Origin: Clostridia bacterium
GTDB lineage: Bacteria; Bacillota; Clostridia; Peptostreptococcales; Acidaminobacteraceae
Reading direction: 5' to 3'
DNA: 35,215 nucleotides
Assembly: GCA_016938815.1 (NCBI GenBank)
Contig: JAFGTX010000088.1
Coordinates: 1 to 35,215 of the forward strand
The translations under genes and the position numbers were made by a program. Every line of letters starts with the position of its first letter. The first letter of the stretch is position 1. The notes beneath the pieces were generated by a model. That model searched no databases and was not told the DNA's origin. It saw only the letters and a list, made by a program, of their open reading frames with translations. Shown here piece after piece: positions 9,035 through 17,397 of the stretch.

Positions 9035-9060
9035 AAACGACCTTCAAATCAAGGTCGTTT
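9035..9060. terminator. Bidirectional terminator between lysC and phoU
   Basis: A perfect 10-bp stem (9035-9044 with 9051-9060, AAACGACCTT/AAGGTCGTTT) closes a 6-nt loop. The minus strand continues into a run of T (complement of 9031-9037) and ends the pst-phoU transcript. On plus the stem itself ends in TTT, giving a weaker terminator for the aspartate operon. Confidence 0.85.
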
Positions 9061-9068
9061 CTTCATAT

Positions 9069-9722
9069 CTAATAATTCTCTCTTATACCGTCAATCATGT
9101 AAATGACGCGTTCACATATGTTGGTCACATGGTCCGCCATCCGTTCCAAGTGTCTACCGACAAATAGCAGTCGTATAATTTGCCGCTTGGCCACCGAATC
9201 TTTCATGCCAAACTCCAGCAAATCATTATAAACTCTCGCATACAGGAGATCCACACGGTCATCTAGTTTAGCGATTCTTCTAGCCAGTTCTACATCCTTT
9301 TCCACGAAGGCATCCAAACTGCCCTTTACCATTTCTCTGACGATATTCTCCATTTCAGGCAAGTCAACCAGTGGCTTTATGAATTCCTCTTCGTCGAATT
9401 CCACGGCAATCTTGGCAATGTTCACACCATAATCGCCGATCCTCTCTAAATCCGTAATGATCTTCAATATCCCGGCAATTTCTCTTAAATCACCCGCCAG
9501 CGGTTGCTGAAGAGCTATCAGATTCAAGCAATCCTTCTCAATCTCTATTTCAAGGCGGTCTACTTCACCATCTGCAGCAATGGCCTTCTTAGCCAAAGCC
9601 GTATCTCTTTCAAGTAAAGCTTTGAAAGCCATAGAGACGACGTCTTCTACGTTTGCTCCCATTTTAATCAATTGGTTTTCTAATTCCTGTAATTTATCAT
9701 CAAATCTTGCACGCACTCTCAT
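9069..9722 (-). CDS. phoU: Phosphate signalling protein PhoU
   Basis: PhoU is a cytoplasmic, all-helical protein that connects the PstSCAB transporter with the PhoR kinase and keeps the Pho response off when phosphate is plentiful. The 217-residue sequence shows the two repeated three-helix bundles of the family. The metal-cluster motif of the first repeat is near residues 46-60 (ADGEVDRLEIEIE), and the second repeat has KLDDRVDLLYARVYNDLLE. AGGAGGAAAC precedes the ATG at 9722, 8 bp after the pstB stop codon. It is the last gene of the pst cluster. Confidence 0.95.
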   Translation of the reverse strand: MRVRARFDDKLQELENQLIKMGANVEDVVSMAFKALLERDTALAKKAIAADGEVDRLEIEIEKDCLNLIALQQPLAGDLREIAGILKIITDLERIGDYGVNIAKIAVEFDEEEFIKPLVDLPEMENIVREMVKGSLDAFVEKDVELARRIAKLDDRVDLLYARVYNDLLEFGMKDSVAKRQIIRLLFVGRHLERMADHVTNICERVIYMIDGIRENY

Positions 9723-9730
9723 GTTTCCTC

Positions 9731-10486
9731 CTAGCCGAATCTACCGGTAATATAGTCTTCTGTTTCTTTTTTCTGTGGCATTGAAAACAATTTTGTCGTT
9801 TGACCATATTCGATCAACTCACCCATCAGGAAAAATGCCGTATTGTCCGAAATACGTCCCGCTTGTTGCATGGAATGGGTTACAATGACAATCGTATAAT
9901 CCTTCTTGAGTTCGATCGCCAATTCCTCGATTTTCAATGTTGCAATCGGATCGAGCGCCGACGTCGGCTCATCCATCAGCAGGATATCCGGCTCAACCGC
10001 AAGAGCTCTGGCGATACAAAGTCTCTGTTGCTGACCACCCGATAAACCGAGAGCACTCTTTTTCAAACGGTCTTTAACTTCATCCCAAAGCGCCGCTTGC
10101 TTCAAACTTCGTTCGACAATCTCGTCCAGTTTTCCTTTATTTTTAACGCCATGGGCTCTTGGACCATAGGCAACATTGTCATAGATGCTCATCGGGAACG
10201 GATTTGGCTTTTGGAAAACCATGCCGACTTTCTTTCTCAAATCGATGACATCAATCGCATCGTAGATATTGGTGTCGTCAATCAGCACATCGCCTTCAAT
10301 TCTAACGCCACCTACCAAGTCGTTCATTCTGTTCAGCGTTTTTAAAAAAGTGGACTTACCACAACCTGAAGGTCCAATCAGGGATGTAATCACATTTTTT
10401 TCAATATCAATGTTAATCTTTTTTAGTGCTTGAAACTCGCCATAGAACAAGTCCAAGTCTTTTACTGAAATCTTACTTTTATCCAT
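9731..10486 (-). CDS. pstB: Phosphate ABC transporter ATP-binding protein PstB
   Basis: It is the ATPase that powers high-affinity phosphate import through PstC-PstA. Walker A is GPSGCGKST (38-46), the ABC signature LSGGQQQR (148-155), Walker B ILLMDEP (168-174), and the switch His is His204 in VTHSMQQ. The Q-loop region reads [15 protein letters not shown], characteristic of PstB. I chose the ATG at 10486 (251 residues), with AGGTGGAG as ribosome site overlapping the pstA stop. A GTG three codons upstream (10495) is the longer alternative but lies inside that site. It is transcribed with pstC, pstA and phoU. Confidence 0.95.
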   Translation of the reverse strand: MDKSKISVKDLDLFYGEFQALKKINIDIEKNVITSLIGPSGCGKSTFLKTLNRMNDLVGGVRIEGDVLIDDTNIYDAIDVIDLRKKVGMVFQKPNPFPMSIYDNVAYGPRAHGVKNKGKLDEIVERSLKQAALWDEVKDRLKKSALGLSGGQQQRLCIARALAVEPDILLMDEPTSALDPIATLKIEELAIELKKDYTIVIVTHSMQQAGRISDNTAFFLMGELIEYGQTTKLFSMPQKKETEDYITGRFG

Positions 10487-10495
10487 CTTCTCCAC

Positions 10496-11347
10496 CTAAA
10501 CTTTATTTATCTTATTCAACTGTCTGCCTACCATATTAGCCAAAATATTAATCACCAAAATAATCATAATCAGCACCGTCGCCGTCGCAAATGCCTTTTC
10601 AAAGGAAATCCCTTCTTTTGCAAGCAGATACAAATGCACTGCAAGGGTTCTTCCAGATTCGAAGGCTGATTTCGGAATATAGGGCGCCATACCTGCCGTA
10701 AGGTAAACCGCTGCCGTTTCACCAACCACACGTCCAATACTTAAGATGACGGAAGTCAGTATGCCCGGAATCGCCGAAGGTAACACACATTTCCAGATGG
10801 TTCTCAACTTGGTTGCTCCCAGTCCTAAACTACCTTCGCGATAGGCCATCGGTACGGATTTAAGCGCTTCTTCTGTCGTTCGAATAATCGTCGGCAAAAC
10901 CATAATACTGAGGGTAATGGCCCCAGAAAGAATACACCAGCCCATCTTTAAATAGACGACAAAGAAAATCATACCGAAGAGGCCAAAGATAATCGAAGGA
11001 ATCCCTGCCAAACTCTCCGTTGCAAATCTAATAACTCTTAAGATCCTGCCCGGCTTTGCATACTCAACCAAATAGATGGCACTTAGAATACCAATCGGCG
11101 CCGATATGCCAATCGCCAGTATAATCATATACAGCGTAGTAAGAATCATCGGCCATACGCCACCTTCGTCGCCTGAAGGTTCTGTCGTCAGAAAAGCCGT
11201 ATCAATTTCACCAATGCCGTGAAATACCACATAACCTAAAATCCAAACCAAGATCGCGACGGTTAAAAACGCCGAAAGAAAAATACTTGCTTTGATCAGA
11301 TTGTCCTTATACCGTCTTCTGTTTTTATTGTTATCGTATACTGCCAT
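10496..11347 (-). CDS. pstA: Phosphate ABC transporter permease PstA
   Basis: This 283-residue inner-membrane protein forms the phosphate channel with PstC. Six hydrophobic segments are visible, the first at about 18-43. The EAA loop that contacts PstB is EGSLGLGATKLRTIWKCVLP, followed by SAIPGI. The C-terminal half carries VGETAAVYLTAG, characteristic of PstA. Its ATG overlaps the pstC stop codon by one base (TAATG), so the two are probably translated in a coupled way. The size is normal. Confidence 0.95.
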   Translation of the reverse strand: MAVYDNNKNRRRYKDNLIKASIFLSAFLTVAILVWILGYVVFHGIGEIDTAFLTTEPSGDEGGVWPMILTTLYMIILAIGISAPIGILSAIYLVEYAKPGRILRVIRFATESLAGIPSIIFGLFGMIFFVVYLKMGWCILSGAITLSIMVLPTIIRTTEEALKSVPMAYREGSLGLGATKLRTIWKCVLPSAIPGILTSVILSIGRVVGETAAVYLTAGMAPYIPKSAFESGRTLAVHLYLLAKEGISFEKAFATATVLIMIILVINILANMVGRQLNKINKV

Positions 11348-12231
11348 TACTTGTCACCTGCTTTATGTGTAAAATGATTCAGCAATAAATTCAAGGACAT
11401 GATAAAGACGAAAAGTACCACGCCTGTCGCAAACAACACCTGCTGATGAAGCCCGAAAGCGTATCCCATTTCAATGGCAATGTTCGCCGTCAAGGTTCTT
11501 GCCCGATCCAGCAGTGAATTTGGTATCTGCACGGTGTTACCGATGACAAGGATCACTGCCATGGTCTCACCGATAGCTCTGCCAATGCCTAAGATGACTG
11601 CTGCAAGTACGCCGGATTTCGCCGCCGGCAAAATCACTTTGAAAATCGTCTCAATATGGGATGTTCCCAGTGCCAGAGAACCTTCTTTATACTCTCTTGG
11701 AACCGCTTTTATCGCCGTTTCCGAGATCGTAACGATCGTTGGTAAAATCATAACGCCTAAAATGAAAATCGCTGCCAGTAAACTGTTACCACCGCCACCG
11801 AATTGTTCATCAATAATCGGTACAATTACCAATAAGCCGAAGAAACCGTAAATAACAGACGGGATGCCTGCGAGCAGTTCTACTGCCGGTCTAACAATCC
11901 TCTGCAACCAAATCGGCGCAATCTCCGCTAAGAACACGGCTGTCAAAATCCCCACCGGAACACCAATAAGGATAGCACCCACCGTCGCATAAAAGGACGC
12001 TAGAATCATAGGCAAGATGCCGAATATGTCCGCCATCGGTTCCCAGTCCTGACCCAATAGAAATTCCTTCACGCCGACTATACCTATCGCAGGTGCACCT
12101 TTTGCAAAAATAAATAGTGTAATAATTAACACGCTGATTACTGAAATCGACGCAGCCACTAAAAAAATCTTTTCAATAATCTTCTCGGTCAATTCCCTTT
12201 TTCTATGCTTTTTTCTGTCAATCGTAATCAT
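11347..12231 (-). CDS. pstC: Phosphate ABC transporter permease PstC
   Basis: This 294-residue protein is the second half of the phosphate channel. The N-terminus is basic, with a first membrane helix at about 21-46. The periplasm-type loop FLLGQDWEPMADIFGILPM is typical of PstC, and the EAA loop reads EGSLALGTSHIETIFKVILP. The RAIGETMAVILVIGN motif follows. The ATG at 12231 is preceded by TTGGAGGCAATC. It is the first gene of the pstCAB-phoU unit and has its own Pho-type promoter just upstream. Confidence 0.95.
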   Translation of the reverse strand: MITIDRKKHRKRELTEKIIEKIFLVAASISVISVLIITLFIFAKGAPAIGIVGVKEFLLGQDWEPMADIFGILPMILASFYATVGAILIGVPVGILTAVFLAEIAPIWLQRIVRPAVELLAGIPSVIYGFFGLLVIVPIIDEQFGGGGNSLLAAIFILGVMILPTIVTISETAIKAVPREYKEGSLALGTSHIETIFKVILPAAKSGVLAAVILGIGRAIGETMAVILVIGNTVQIPNSLLDRARTLTANIAIEMGYAFGLHQQVLFATGVVLFVFIMSLNLLLNHFTHKAGDK

Positions 12232-12264
12232 TGATTGCCTCCAATACTCTTATGCTACATCCAA

Positions 12265-12318
12265 ATTATATGTTAAATCTGTTATCGTTAAATTAATGCA
12301 AAGTTAAGTCTATGTTAA
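12265..12318 (-). promoter_or_regulatory. PhoB-type operator array and promoter of pstC
   Basis: Read on minus, four hexamers follow each other every 11 bp: TTAACA (12318-12313), TTAACT (12307-12302), TTAATT (12296-12291) and ATAACA (12285-12280). The -10 box TATAAT (12270-12265) starts 15 bp after the start of the last hexamer. Direct hexamer repeats at 11-bp spacing are how PhoB/PhoP-family regulators bind DNA; the arrangement replaces a -35 box. Confidence 0.8.
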
Positions 12319-12343
12319 GTAAAACATGTACTTAACATAGACT
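12307..12343 (-). repeat. Perfect 14-bp inverted repeat directly after the chemoreceptor stop codon
   Basis: AGTCTATGTTAAGT (12307-12320) and its exact complement (12330-12343) flank a 9-nt loop. The repeat begins at the base after the chemoreceptor stop codon and includes the first Pho hexamer of pstC. It is AT-rich and lacks a proper T run on minus, so it is not a clear terminator; it could protect the mRNA 3' end or duplicate an operator half. Confidence 0.7.
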
Positions 12344-14350
12344 CTAATCATTGGCATCAACAAAGCTCTCAAGCTCTTCCTTTAATTTGGAGGATTGAAT
12401 TTGAAGTTCTTCGACGACCGCATTCATGCCATTAACACCTGCAAATATTGTCTGGGATTGAGCTAGGAGATTACAACTTCTACCAGATGTTTCAGAGGCC
12501 TCCTTTGAAGTTTCTTCAATCATAATTACCGCTTCTTTCATGTGCTTATTTAACAAGGCAATCTGACTGCTGATTAAATTGACCTTATTGCTGTTTTCTT
12601 CATTTTCTTCCTGCAAATCGCTATAGGTGCCCCTTAACTTTTCCATGACATCCTGCTGTTTAACAAACATTTCAGCATTTTTCTCGATGTAGGCGTAGAT
12701 CATATCATACTTTTCTCTGACAAAACCGACCAAGGCTTTAACATTCCCCGTTTCATCTGCAATGCCATTGGATAGGGTACGGATTTCTTCCGCGACCACC
12801 GCAAACCCTTTACCGCTCTCTCCAGCTCTAGCCGCTTCTATGCTGGCATTGATTGCAAGGATATTCGTACGTCTTGATATTTCAGAAATTGCAATATTGA
12901 TTTCTGAAATTTGGGTAACCGCTTGATTCAATTCGCTGACCTTCTCAACAAGAACACTGGCATAAGCCTTGCCATCATCAATTTCTTGATCCACCTCTTT
13001 TACTAGGTTCGCACCTTCTTTGGTCTTTAGATTTTGCTTGCACAGGTTGTCGTTGATTTCGTCGGAAAATCTTTCAATCTCACCCACTTTAGACATCACT
13101 TCTTCTGTACTTCTAAGTCCAAGGGAGAGGGAGGTCATTTGGTGAGATGACATTTCAGCAATTTCCTCGATGGCAAAATTCATGGATTTCATAGCCTCGA
13201 AGGATGCCGACGCCGTCATATCCAATACAGTGGATTCTGCTGAAAGTTCTCCCGACATAAGCTGCACATTAGTCAGCAAATGTTGAATTTTGGTTAAAAG
13301 ATGACTATAGGATTCTTTTACGTGTCCTATTTCCCTATTAAGCGCCATTGAATTAAGCACTTCAAATTGTCCCTGGGATAAAGCATACAATCCTTTACGT
13401 AAATCGGATAGGGGTCTGATGATGCCTTTCGTCAGATAGAGATAGGCAACAAGCAAGATGAACGCCATCAAAATCGACATACTTATTTGAACGGTCTTCA
13501 GTGCGCTTAATCCCTCCAGCAAAACTCTTTGATCATCCATAAGCACAATTTTCCACTGAGTCAAATCCAGTGTTTCAACCACAAATCGATACCGATTGCC
13601 GTCAATCGTGATATGCGTTCCTTCAAAGCTATATTCGGATTTGGTGTTAATTTTTTCCGAATCAAAATGGTTGATAATCCATCCATCTTTGGAAATAATC
13701 ATAAATTTCTCTGTACCACGTACTTGGTAATCTGCCAGCTGATTCACGGAAATGAATGCAATGACCGCACCAATCACGGTATCGTCTTCAACGATGGCTG
13801 CAGAAAGCGGTACCACCATTTCATCCGTCGCTGGCGATAAGAAGGGCTCTCCAAAATACAAGGGTTCTTCTACACTCAGCTGATTGAAAAAGGGCTTGTT
13901 CGCAACCGAAAGCATCTGATAACGCATTTTCGCTTCACTGTTATAGGAGAGTATATTGCCTGCATTGTCACTGATGAAGATCTTTTCAAACAAACCTTCG
14001 CTATTTTCAGTAATAGCATCCACCGTCCGGAATAGTCCCTTGTAAGATGTATCACTAATAAAAAAGCCATTCTCATTGACCTGTGCCAACATATCATATA
14101 GGATGCTTTGAGCTTGTATGATCTTCATCCCGGTATAGGCGCCTTCCACTTTACTCGTCACACTGCTTTTCAACAAATCCGTGTTGCATTCAAAAACTTC
14201 GCTTTCATAATCCATGCTTGTCGACTGATACATGGTCGTAAACTTACCCATAACCAGGAAAAACGGCAATACAGATGCGATTAATAATAAGAGAATCAGT
14301 TGCTCTTTAACCGAAAGTTTACTTATGATCTGGATGCTTCTATTTTTCAT
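12344..14350 (-). CDS. Methyl-accepting chemotaxis protein encoded within the pst cluster
   Basis: A 668-residue transmembrane chemoreceptor that signals to CheA/CheW. It has TM1 at about 17-36, an extracellular ligand domain at about 40-283 that resembles a dCache fold, TM2 at about 288-307, then HAMP at about 307-360. The cytoplasmic coiled-coil signalling domain carries the highly conserved hairpin tip, including [20 protein letters not shown] (496-515). No C-terminal tethering pentapeptide is seen. I place the start at the ATG at 14350, with GGAGGG 10 nt upstream; the TTG at 14368 would fall at the edge of that site. It lies between pstS and pstC and reads the same way, with weak Pho-like repeats upstream, so phosphate or a phosphorylated compound is a reasonable guess for the ligand. 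That is inference only. Confidence 0.93.
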   Translation of the reverse strand: MKNRSIQIISKLSVKEQLILLLLIASVLPFFLVMGKFTTMYQSTSMDYESEVFECNTDLLKSSVTSKVEGAYTGMKIIQAQSILYDMLAQVNENGFFISDTSYKGLFRTVDAITENSEGLFEKIFISDNAGNILSYNSEAKMRYQMLSVANKPFFNQLSVEEPLYFGEPFLSPATDEMVVPLSAAIVEDDTVIGAVIAFISVNQLADYQVRGTEKFMIISKDGWIINHFDSEKINTKSEYSFEGTHITIDGNRYRFVVETLDLTQWKIVLMDDQRVLLEGLSALKTVQISMSILMAFILLVAYLYLTKGIIRPLSDLRKGLYALSQGQFEVLNSMALNREIGHVKESYSHLLTKIQHLLTNVQLMSGELSAESTVLDMTASASFEAMKSMNFAIEEIAEMSSHQMTSLSLGLRSTEEVMSKVGEIERFSDEINDNLCKQNLKTKEGANLVKEVDQEIDDGKAYASVLVEKVSELNQAVTQISEINIAISEISRRTNILAINASIEAARAGESGKGFAVVAEEIRTLSNGIADETGNVKALVGFVREKYDMIYAYIEKNAEMFVKQQDVMEKLRGTYSDLQEENEENSNKVNLISSQIALLNKHMKEAVIMIEETSKEASETSGRSCNLLAQSQTIFAGVNGMNAVVEELQIQSSKLKEELESFVDAND

Positions 14351-14385
14351 TTCTTGAAATCCCTCCAACGTAATTTGTCTTCCGT

Positions 14386-14432
14386 TGTTAGCATATCGTT
14401 AATACGTGTTCGTCAAATTAAGGCTAGGTTAG
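14386..14432 (-). promoter_or_regulatory. Possible weak PhoB-type repeats upstream of the chemoreceptor
   Basis: Read on minus: CTAACC (14432-14427) and TTAATT (14421-14416) are 11 bp apart, and TTAACG (14402-14397) and CTAACA (14391-14386) are again 11 bp apart. The two pairs are 19 bp apart, so the lattice is broken, and no good -10 box stands at the position seen in the other promoters. Confidence 0.4.
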
Positions 14433-14440
14433 TTTTATGT

Positions 14441-14476
14441 AAAAAGCAAAAGAGATGCGGTTTTCACCACACCTCT
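14441..14476 (-). terminator. Terminator between pstS and the chemoreceptor gene
   Basis: On minus an 11-bp stem (14466-14476 with 14451-14461, including two G-U pairs) closes a GAAA tetraloop and is followed by TTTGCTTTTT. It lies about 43 bp after the pstS stop codon and should make pstS mostly monocistronic, which fits the high demand for the binding protein. Confidence 0.8.
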
Positions 14477-14518
14477 CTCTATTCATTATTTTGTAGGGGA
14501 TTATTATTTATATTGAAT

Positions 14519-15436
14519 CTATTGAACCGGAATTAATTTTTCTGCAACAATGGCTTGACCCTCTTCACTGAAAGCAAAGTCCATGTAAGCCTGTGCTGCT
14601 GGTGACAATTCACCTTTAGTTAATAGAAGGAATGGCCTAGATACATTGTATTCACCGGCAACAATGGCATCTACAGAAGGTGCTACGCCGTCGATTGAAA
14701 CGCCTTTTACCGTCTCATCTACATAAGATAGAGACAAGTAACCGATCGCGTATTCTTTTTTAGCGACATTGGCCTTAACCGCACCATTACCTTCTGCAAC
14801 AAGGGCATCTTTCTTTACAGCACTGATGGTTTTACCCTCTGCATTTTCTGCTTCTAAATCCAACAATTCTTCAAAGGCACCTCTTGTACCTGAACCTGCT
14901 TCTCTTGAAATTACTAGAATTTCTTGATCTGCACCACCCACATCTTTCCAGTTTGTAATTTCGCCTTTAAAAATAGCAGTCGCTTGGTCAGCTGTTAATT
15001 CCCCAACACCGTTTGCTGGGTTCACAACAACCGCAATACCATCAAACGCTAAAACATGTTCTGTTAAACCCCACTCTTTTTCGCCTTCTTTTAAGTTTCT
15101 AGAGGCCATACCGATATCCGCTGAGCCATCACTTGCCGCTTTGACACCTGCAGATGAACCAACGCCTTGTACATCGACTTTGACACCAGGCTCTTTTGCC
15201 ATAAACGCTTCTGCGATCTCTTGCGCTACCGGTGTTACTGAAGTTGAACCTACAACATTGACATGGCCTTCAAGCGTTGTTGCTTGTCCCTCTTCTACCA
15301 CTTCTACAGCTGGTGCTGTCTCAGTTGAAGTTTCTTTTTCTTCTGCTGCCGGCGAACTACAACCCGCCAATACACCTAAGCTTAAAACAGCCACTAATCC
15401 TAAAACTACTATCTTTGATTTTAATAATTTACTCAC
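14519..15436 (-). CDS. pstS: Phosphate ABC transporter substrate-binding lipoprotein PstS
   Basis: PstS captures phosphate outside the membrane and delivers it to PstCA. Residues 1-25 are a lipoprotein signal peptide with lipobox VLAGC, giving lipidated Cys26, as expected in a Gram-positive cell. A Glu/Thr/Ala-rich linker follows. The phosphate-binding loops are visible as GSTSVTP, GSSAGVKA, ASRNLKEGE and SREAGSGTRGAF. The 305-residue length is normal for short-form PstS. The start is GTG at 15436. An out-of-frame ATG at 15443 opens a four-codon reading frame that overlaps it, with GAAAGGA upstream serving either start. It is transcribed from its own Pho-type promoter and followed by a terminator. 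Confidence 0.95.
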   Translation of the reverse strand: MSKLLKSKIVVLGLVAVLSLGVLAGCSSPAAEEKETSTETAPAVEVVEEGQATTLEGHVNVVGSTSVTPVAQEIAEAFMAKEPGVKVDVQGVGSSAGVKAASDGSADIGMASRNLKEGEKEWGLTEHVLAFDGIAVVVNPANGVGELTADQATAIFKGEITNWKDVGGADQEILVISREAGSGTRGAFEELLDLEAENAEGKTISAVKKDALVAEGNGAVKANVAKKEYAIGYLSLSYVDETVKGVSIDGVAPSVDAIVAGEYNVSRPFLLLTKGELSPAAQAYMDFAFSEEGQAIVAEKLIPVQ

Positions 15437-15497
15437 TTTTCATACATCCTTTCGTCTTTTAAGTCGTTTTTTTCGTTGATTTGTTATTTACAAGCAA

Positions 15498-15551
15498 AGT
15501 ATAACAAGCTCAAATTATAAACTTGTTGTGCTTCTGTTAAGTGCAGGTTAA
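15498..15551 (-). promoter_or_regulatory. PhoB-type operator array and promoter of pstS
   Basis: Read on minus, hexamers at 11-bp spacing are TTAACC (15551-15546), TTAACA (15540-15535), ACAACA (15529-15524) and a poor ATAATT (15518-15513). The -10 box TATACT (15503-15498) starts 15 bp after the last hexamer start, as at pstC and phoB. A second TATAAT (15519-15514) overlaps the last hexamer and is an alternative -10. Confidence 0.75.
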
Positions 15552-15563
15552 GAAAACAAAATA

Positions 15564-15605
15564 CAAAAAAACAACAGCATACCGCTTGGCACGGCATGCT
15601 GTTGT
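15564..15605 (-). terminator. Strong terminator after phoR
   Basis: On minus a 14-bp stem with one G-U pair (15592-15605 with 15571-15584) closes a 7-nt loop and is followed by seven T residues. It lies 14 bp after the phoR stop codon, so phoBR and pstS are separate transcripts. Confidence 0.9.
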
Positions 15606-15619
15606 CGCATAATTACTAT

Positions 15620-17389
15620 TTATTGTTCCACAGGAATGGTCACGATAAACTCACTACCTTTTCCAAATTCACTACGAACCTTGATTTCTCCACCAAATGA
15701 AATGACAACGTGTTTGACAATCGCTAGACCTAATCCTGTACCACCAATACTTCTTGATCGGGCCTTATCCACACGATAGAAACGTTCAAACAATCTATCA
15801 AGATGCTCAGTTGCAATACCAACGCCTGTATCCTTTACAACGATTTTGACACGTTGATCTTCCTTGTAAATGTTGACACGCACTTCGCCACCTTTATTGG
15901 AATACTTGATGGCATTGTCCACCAAATTGACGACCATTTGCTTGAACCAACCTTCATTACCATAAATCGTTGGGAGGTCATCGCTGCAATTATAGAAAAG
16001 AGCCACTTCATTGCCCTTAGCCACTTCAGCAAGCATTTCCATGATGTTTCGGGTAGCGTGGTTGATATTAATCGGTGCATCATTGGCGATGGTTTCATTT
16101 TTTTCTATTTCGGATAAGACGAGCAAATCCTCTATAAGGGAACTCAAACGTTCAACTTCCAAATTGATGATGCCTAAGAACTTCTCACGTACTTCTTCTT
16201 TTTCCGCTGCGCCATTCAATAGTGTTTCTACGAAACCCTTGATAGAAGTCAGCGGTGTCTTCAGTTCGTGAGAAACGTTCGCCACAAAGTCCTTACGCAT
16301 GCTTTCCAACTTTTTCATTTCAGTCACATCTTGGATGATGATCACAACGCCCATCTTTTCATTTCCAATTTCCGAAGATACGATTGGGTTGGAATACAAA
16401 TTAAAGATTCTTCTTACAGGCTCATCAATTGCCAATTCTGCTGTTACCATGACATTGTTGGCAATCATATGATGAATTTGATCATCCAAAGCATTGTTTC
16501 TCAAAACTTCCAGAATGCGTTTGCCTCTGACGTCCGATTCTCTGAAATTGAACATCTGCTCAGCGCTAGCATTCACAAACATGATGCGCTTGTTATTGTC
16601 TACAGCTATGACTCCGTTGATCATACTTGAGAGAATGGCGTTCGTTTTAACATTTCTATCGTTTATTTCTTGAATCTGTTTGTTGATTTCATCACTCATG
16701 ACATTGAAATTATGTGCCAATTCGCCCATTTCATCTCCTGTTTTTATATATATTTTCTCGTCGTAGTGGCCGTCGGCAATTCTTTTCGTCACTTCGGTCA
16801 ATTCCTTAATCGGTTTGGTAATCCTTCTTGATGCGAATCCAGCAATCACTAGTGATAAAATAATACCAATGAGTGATACCAATATAATCCCTTTAACGGT
16901 TTGCTGATTGGCTTCCTTTATTTTATATAAGGGTACCGATACCCGAATAACATAAGCATTACCATCATTATTGTAAGGAATCGCCACGTAATACATGTCC
17001 ATTTCAGTCGAACTGGAATAGCGTTTACTGATGCCTATTTTCCCATCAAAGGCCAATTCTATCTCTGGTCGACTATCCCCATCCTTGCGATGGTTTTCTA
17101 GTTCTTCCCAATTCTTTTCTGAATCAAATCTTACCCAGCCGTCTTCACCAATCAAAGTGACACGCATATTGGCTACAACAGCAGATTCTTTAAGGAAATC
17201 AAAACCCTCGTCCGTTAAAATGGAACTGTAGTTGTCGGCACCCTCGCGAATGAGTTTTGCCGATGAAATAAGACGGACCTTTACATCTTCAATATAGCTT
17301 GCCTTAGACATGTTATTTTGAAGGACGCCGGTAAATAGAATACCAAAGACGACCAAACACACTAATAATACATTAATCTTTTTCTGCAT
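15620..17389 (-). CDS. phoR: Phosphate-regulon sensor histidine kinase PhoR
   Basis: A 589-residue membrane kinase that phosphorylates PhoB during phosphate starvation. It has TM1 at about 5-22, an extracellular sensor region at about 28-162, TM2 at about 166-187, HAMP at about 186-240 and a PAS domain at about 248-358. The HisKA motif NVSHELKTPLTS carries the phospho-accepting His374. The ATPase domain shows NLVDNAIKYS (488-497), DTGVGI (520-525) and GGTGLGLAIVKH (549-560). This extracellular-sensor layout is the usual Gram-positive type. Its ATG follows the phoB stop codon by 8 bp, with AGGGGGC as ribosome site. The context beside pstS makes PhoR more likely than another kinase of this class such as WalK or ResE. 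Confidence 0.93.
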   Translation of the reverse strand: MQKKINVLLVCLVVFGILFTGVLQNNMSKASYIEDVKVRLISSAKLIREGADNYSSILTDEGFDFLKESAVVANMRVTLIGEDGWVRFDSEKNWEELENHRKDGDSRPEIELAFDGKIGISKRYSSSTEMDMYYVAIPYNNDGNAYVIRVSVPLYKIKEANQQTVKGIILVSLIGIILSLVIAGFASRRITKPIKELTEVTKRIADGHYDEKIYIKTGDEMGELAHNFNVMSDEINKQIQEINDRNVKTNAILSSMINGVIAVDNNKRIMFVNASAEQMFNFRESDVRGKRILEVLRNNALDDQIHHMIANNVMVTAELAIDEPVRRIFNLYSNPIVSSEIGNEKMGVVIIIQDVTEMKKLESMRKDFVANVSHELKTPLTSIKGFVETLLNGAAEKEEVREKFLGIINLEVERLSSLIEDLLVLSEIEKNETIANDAPININHATRNIMEMLAEVAKGNEVALFYNCSDDLPTIYGNEGWFKQMVVNLVDNAIKYSNKGGEVRVNIYKEDQRVKIVVKDTGVGIATEHLDRLFERFYRVDKARSRSIGGTGLGLAIVKHVVISFGGEIKVRSEFGKGSEFIVTIPVEQ

Positions 17390-17397
17390 GTTGCCCC

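Noticed and set aside
13876-14097. Second reading frame inside the chemoreceptor gene, suggesting a frameshift
   Set aside because: The main frame is intact from TM1 to the C-terminus with all domains; the other frame is a shadow.
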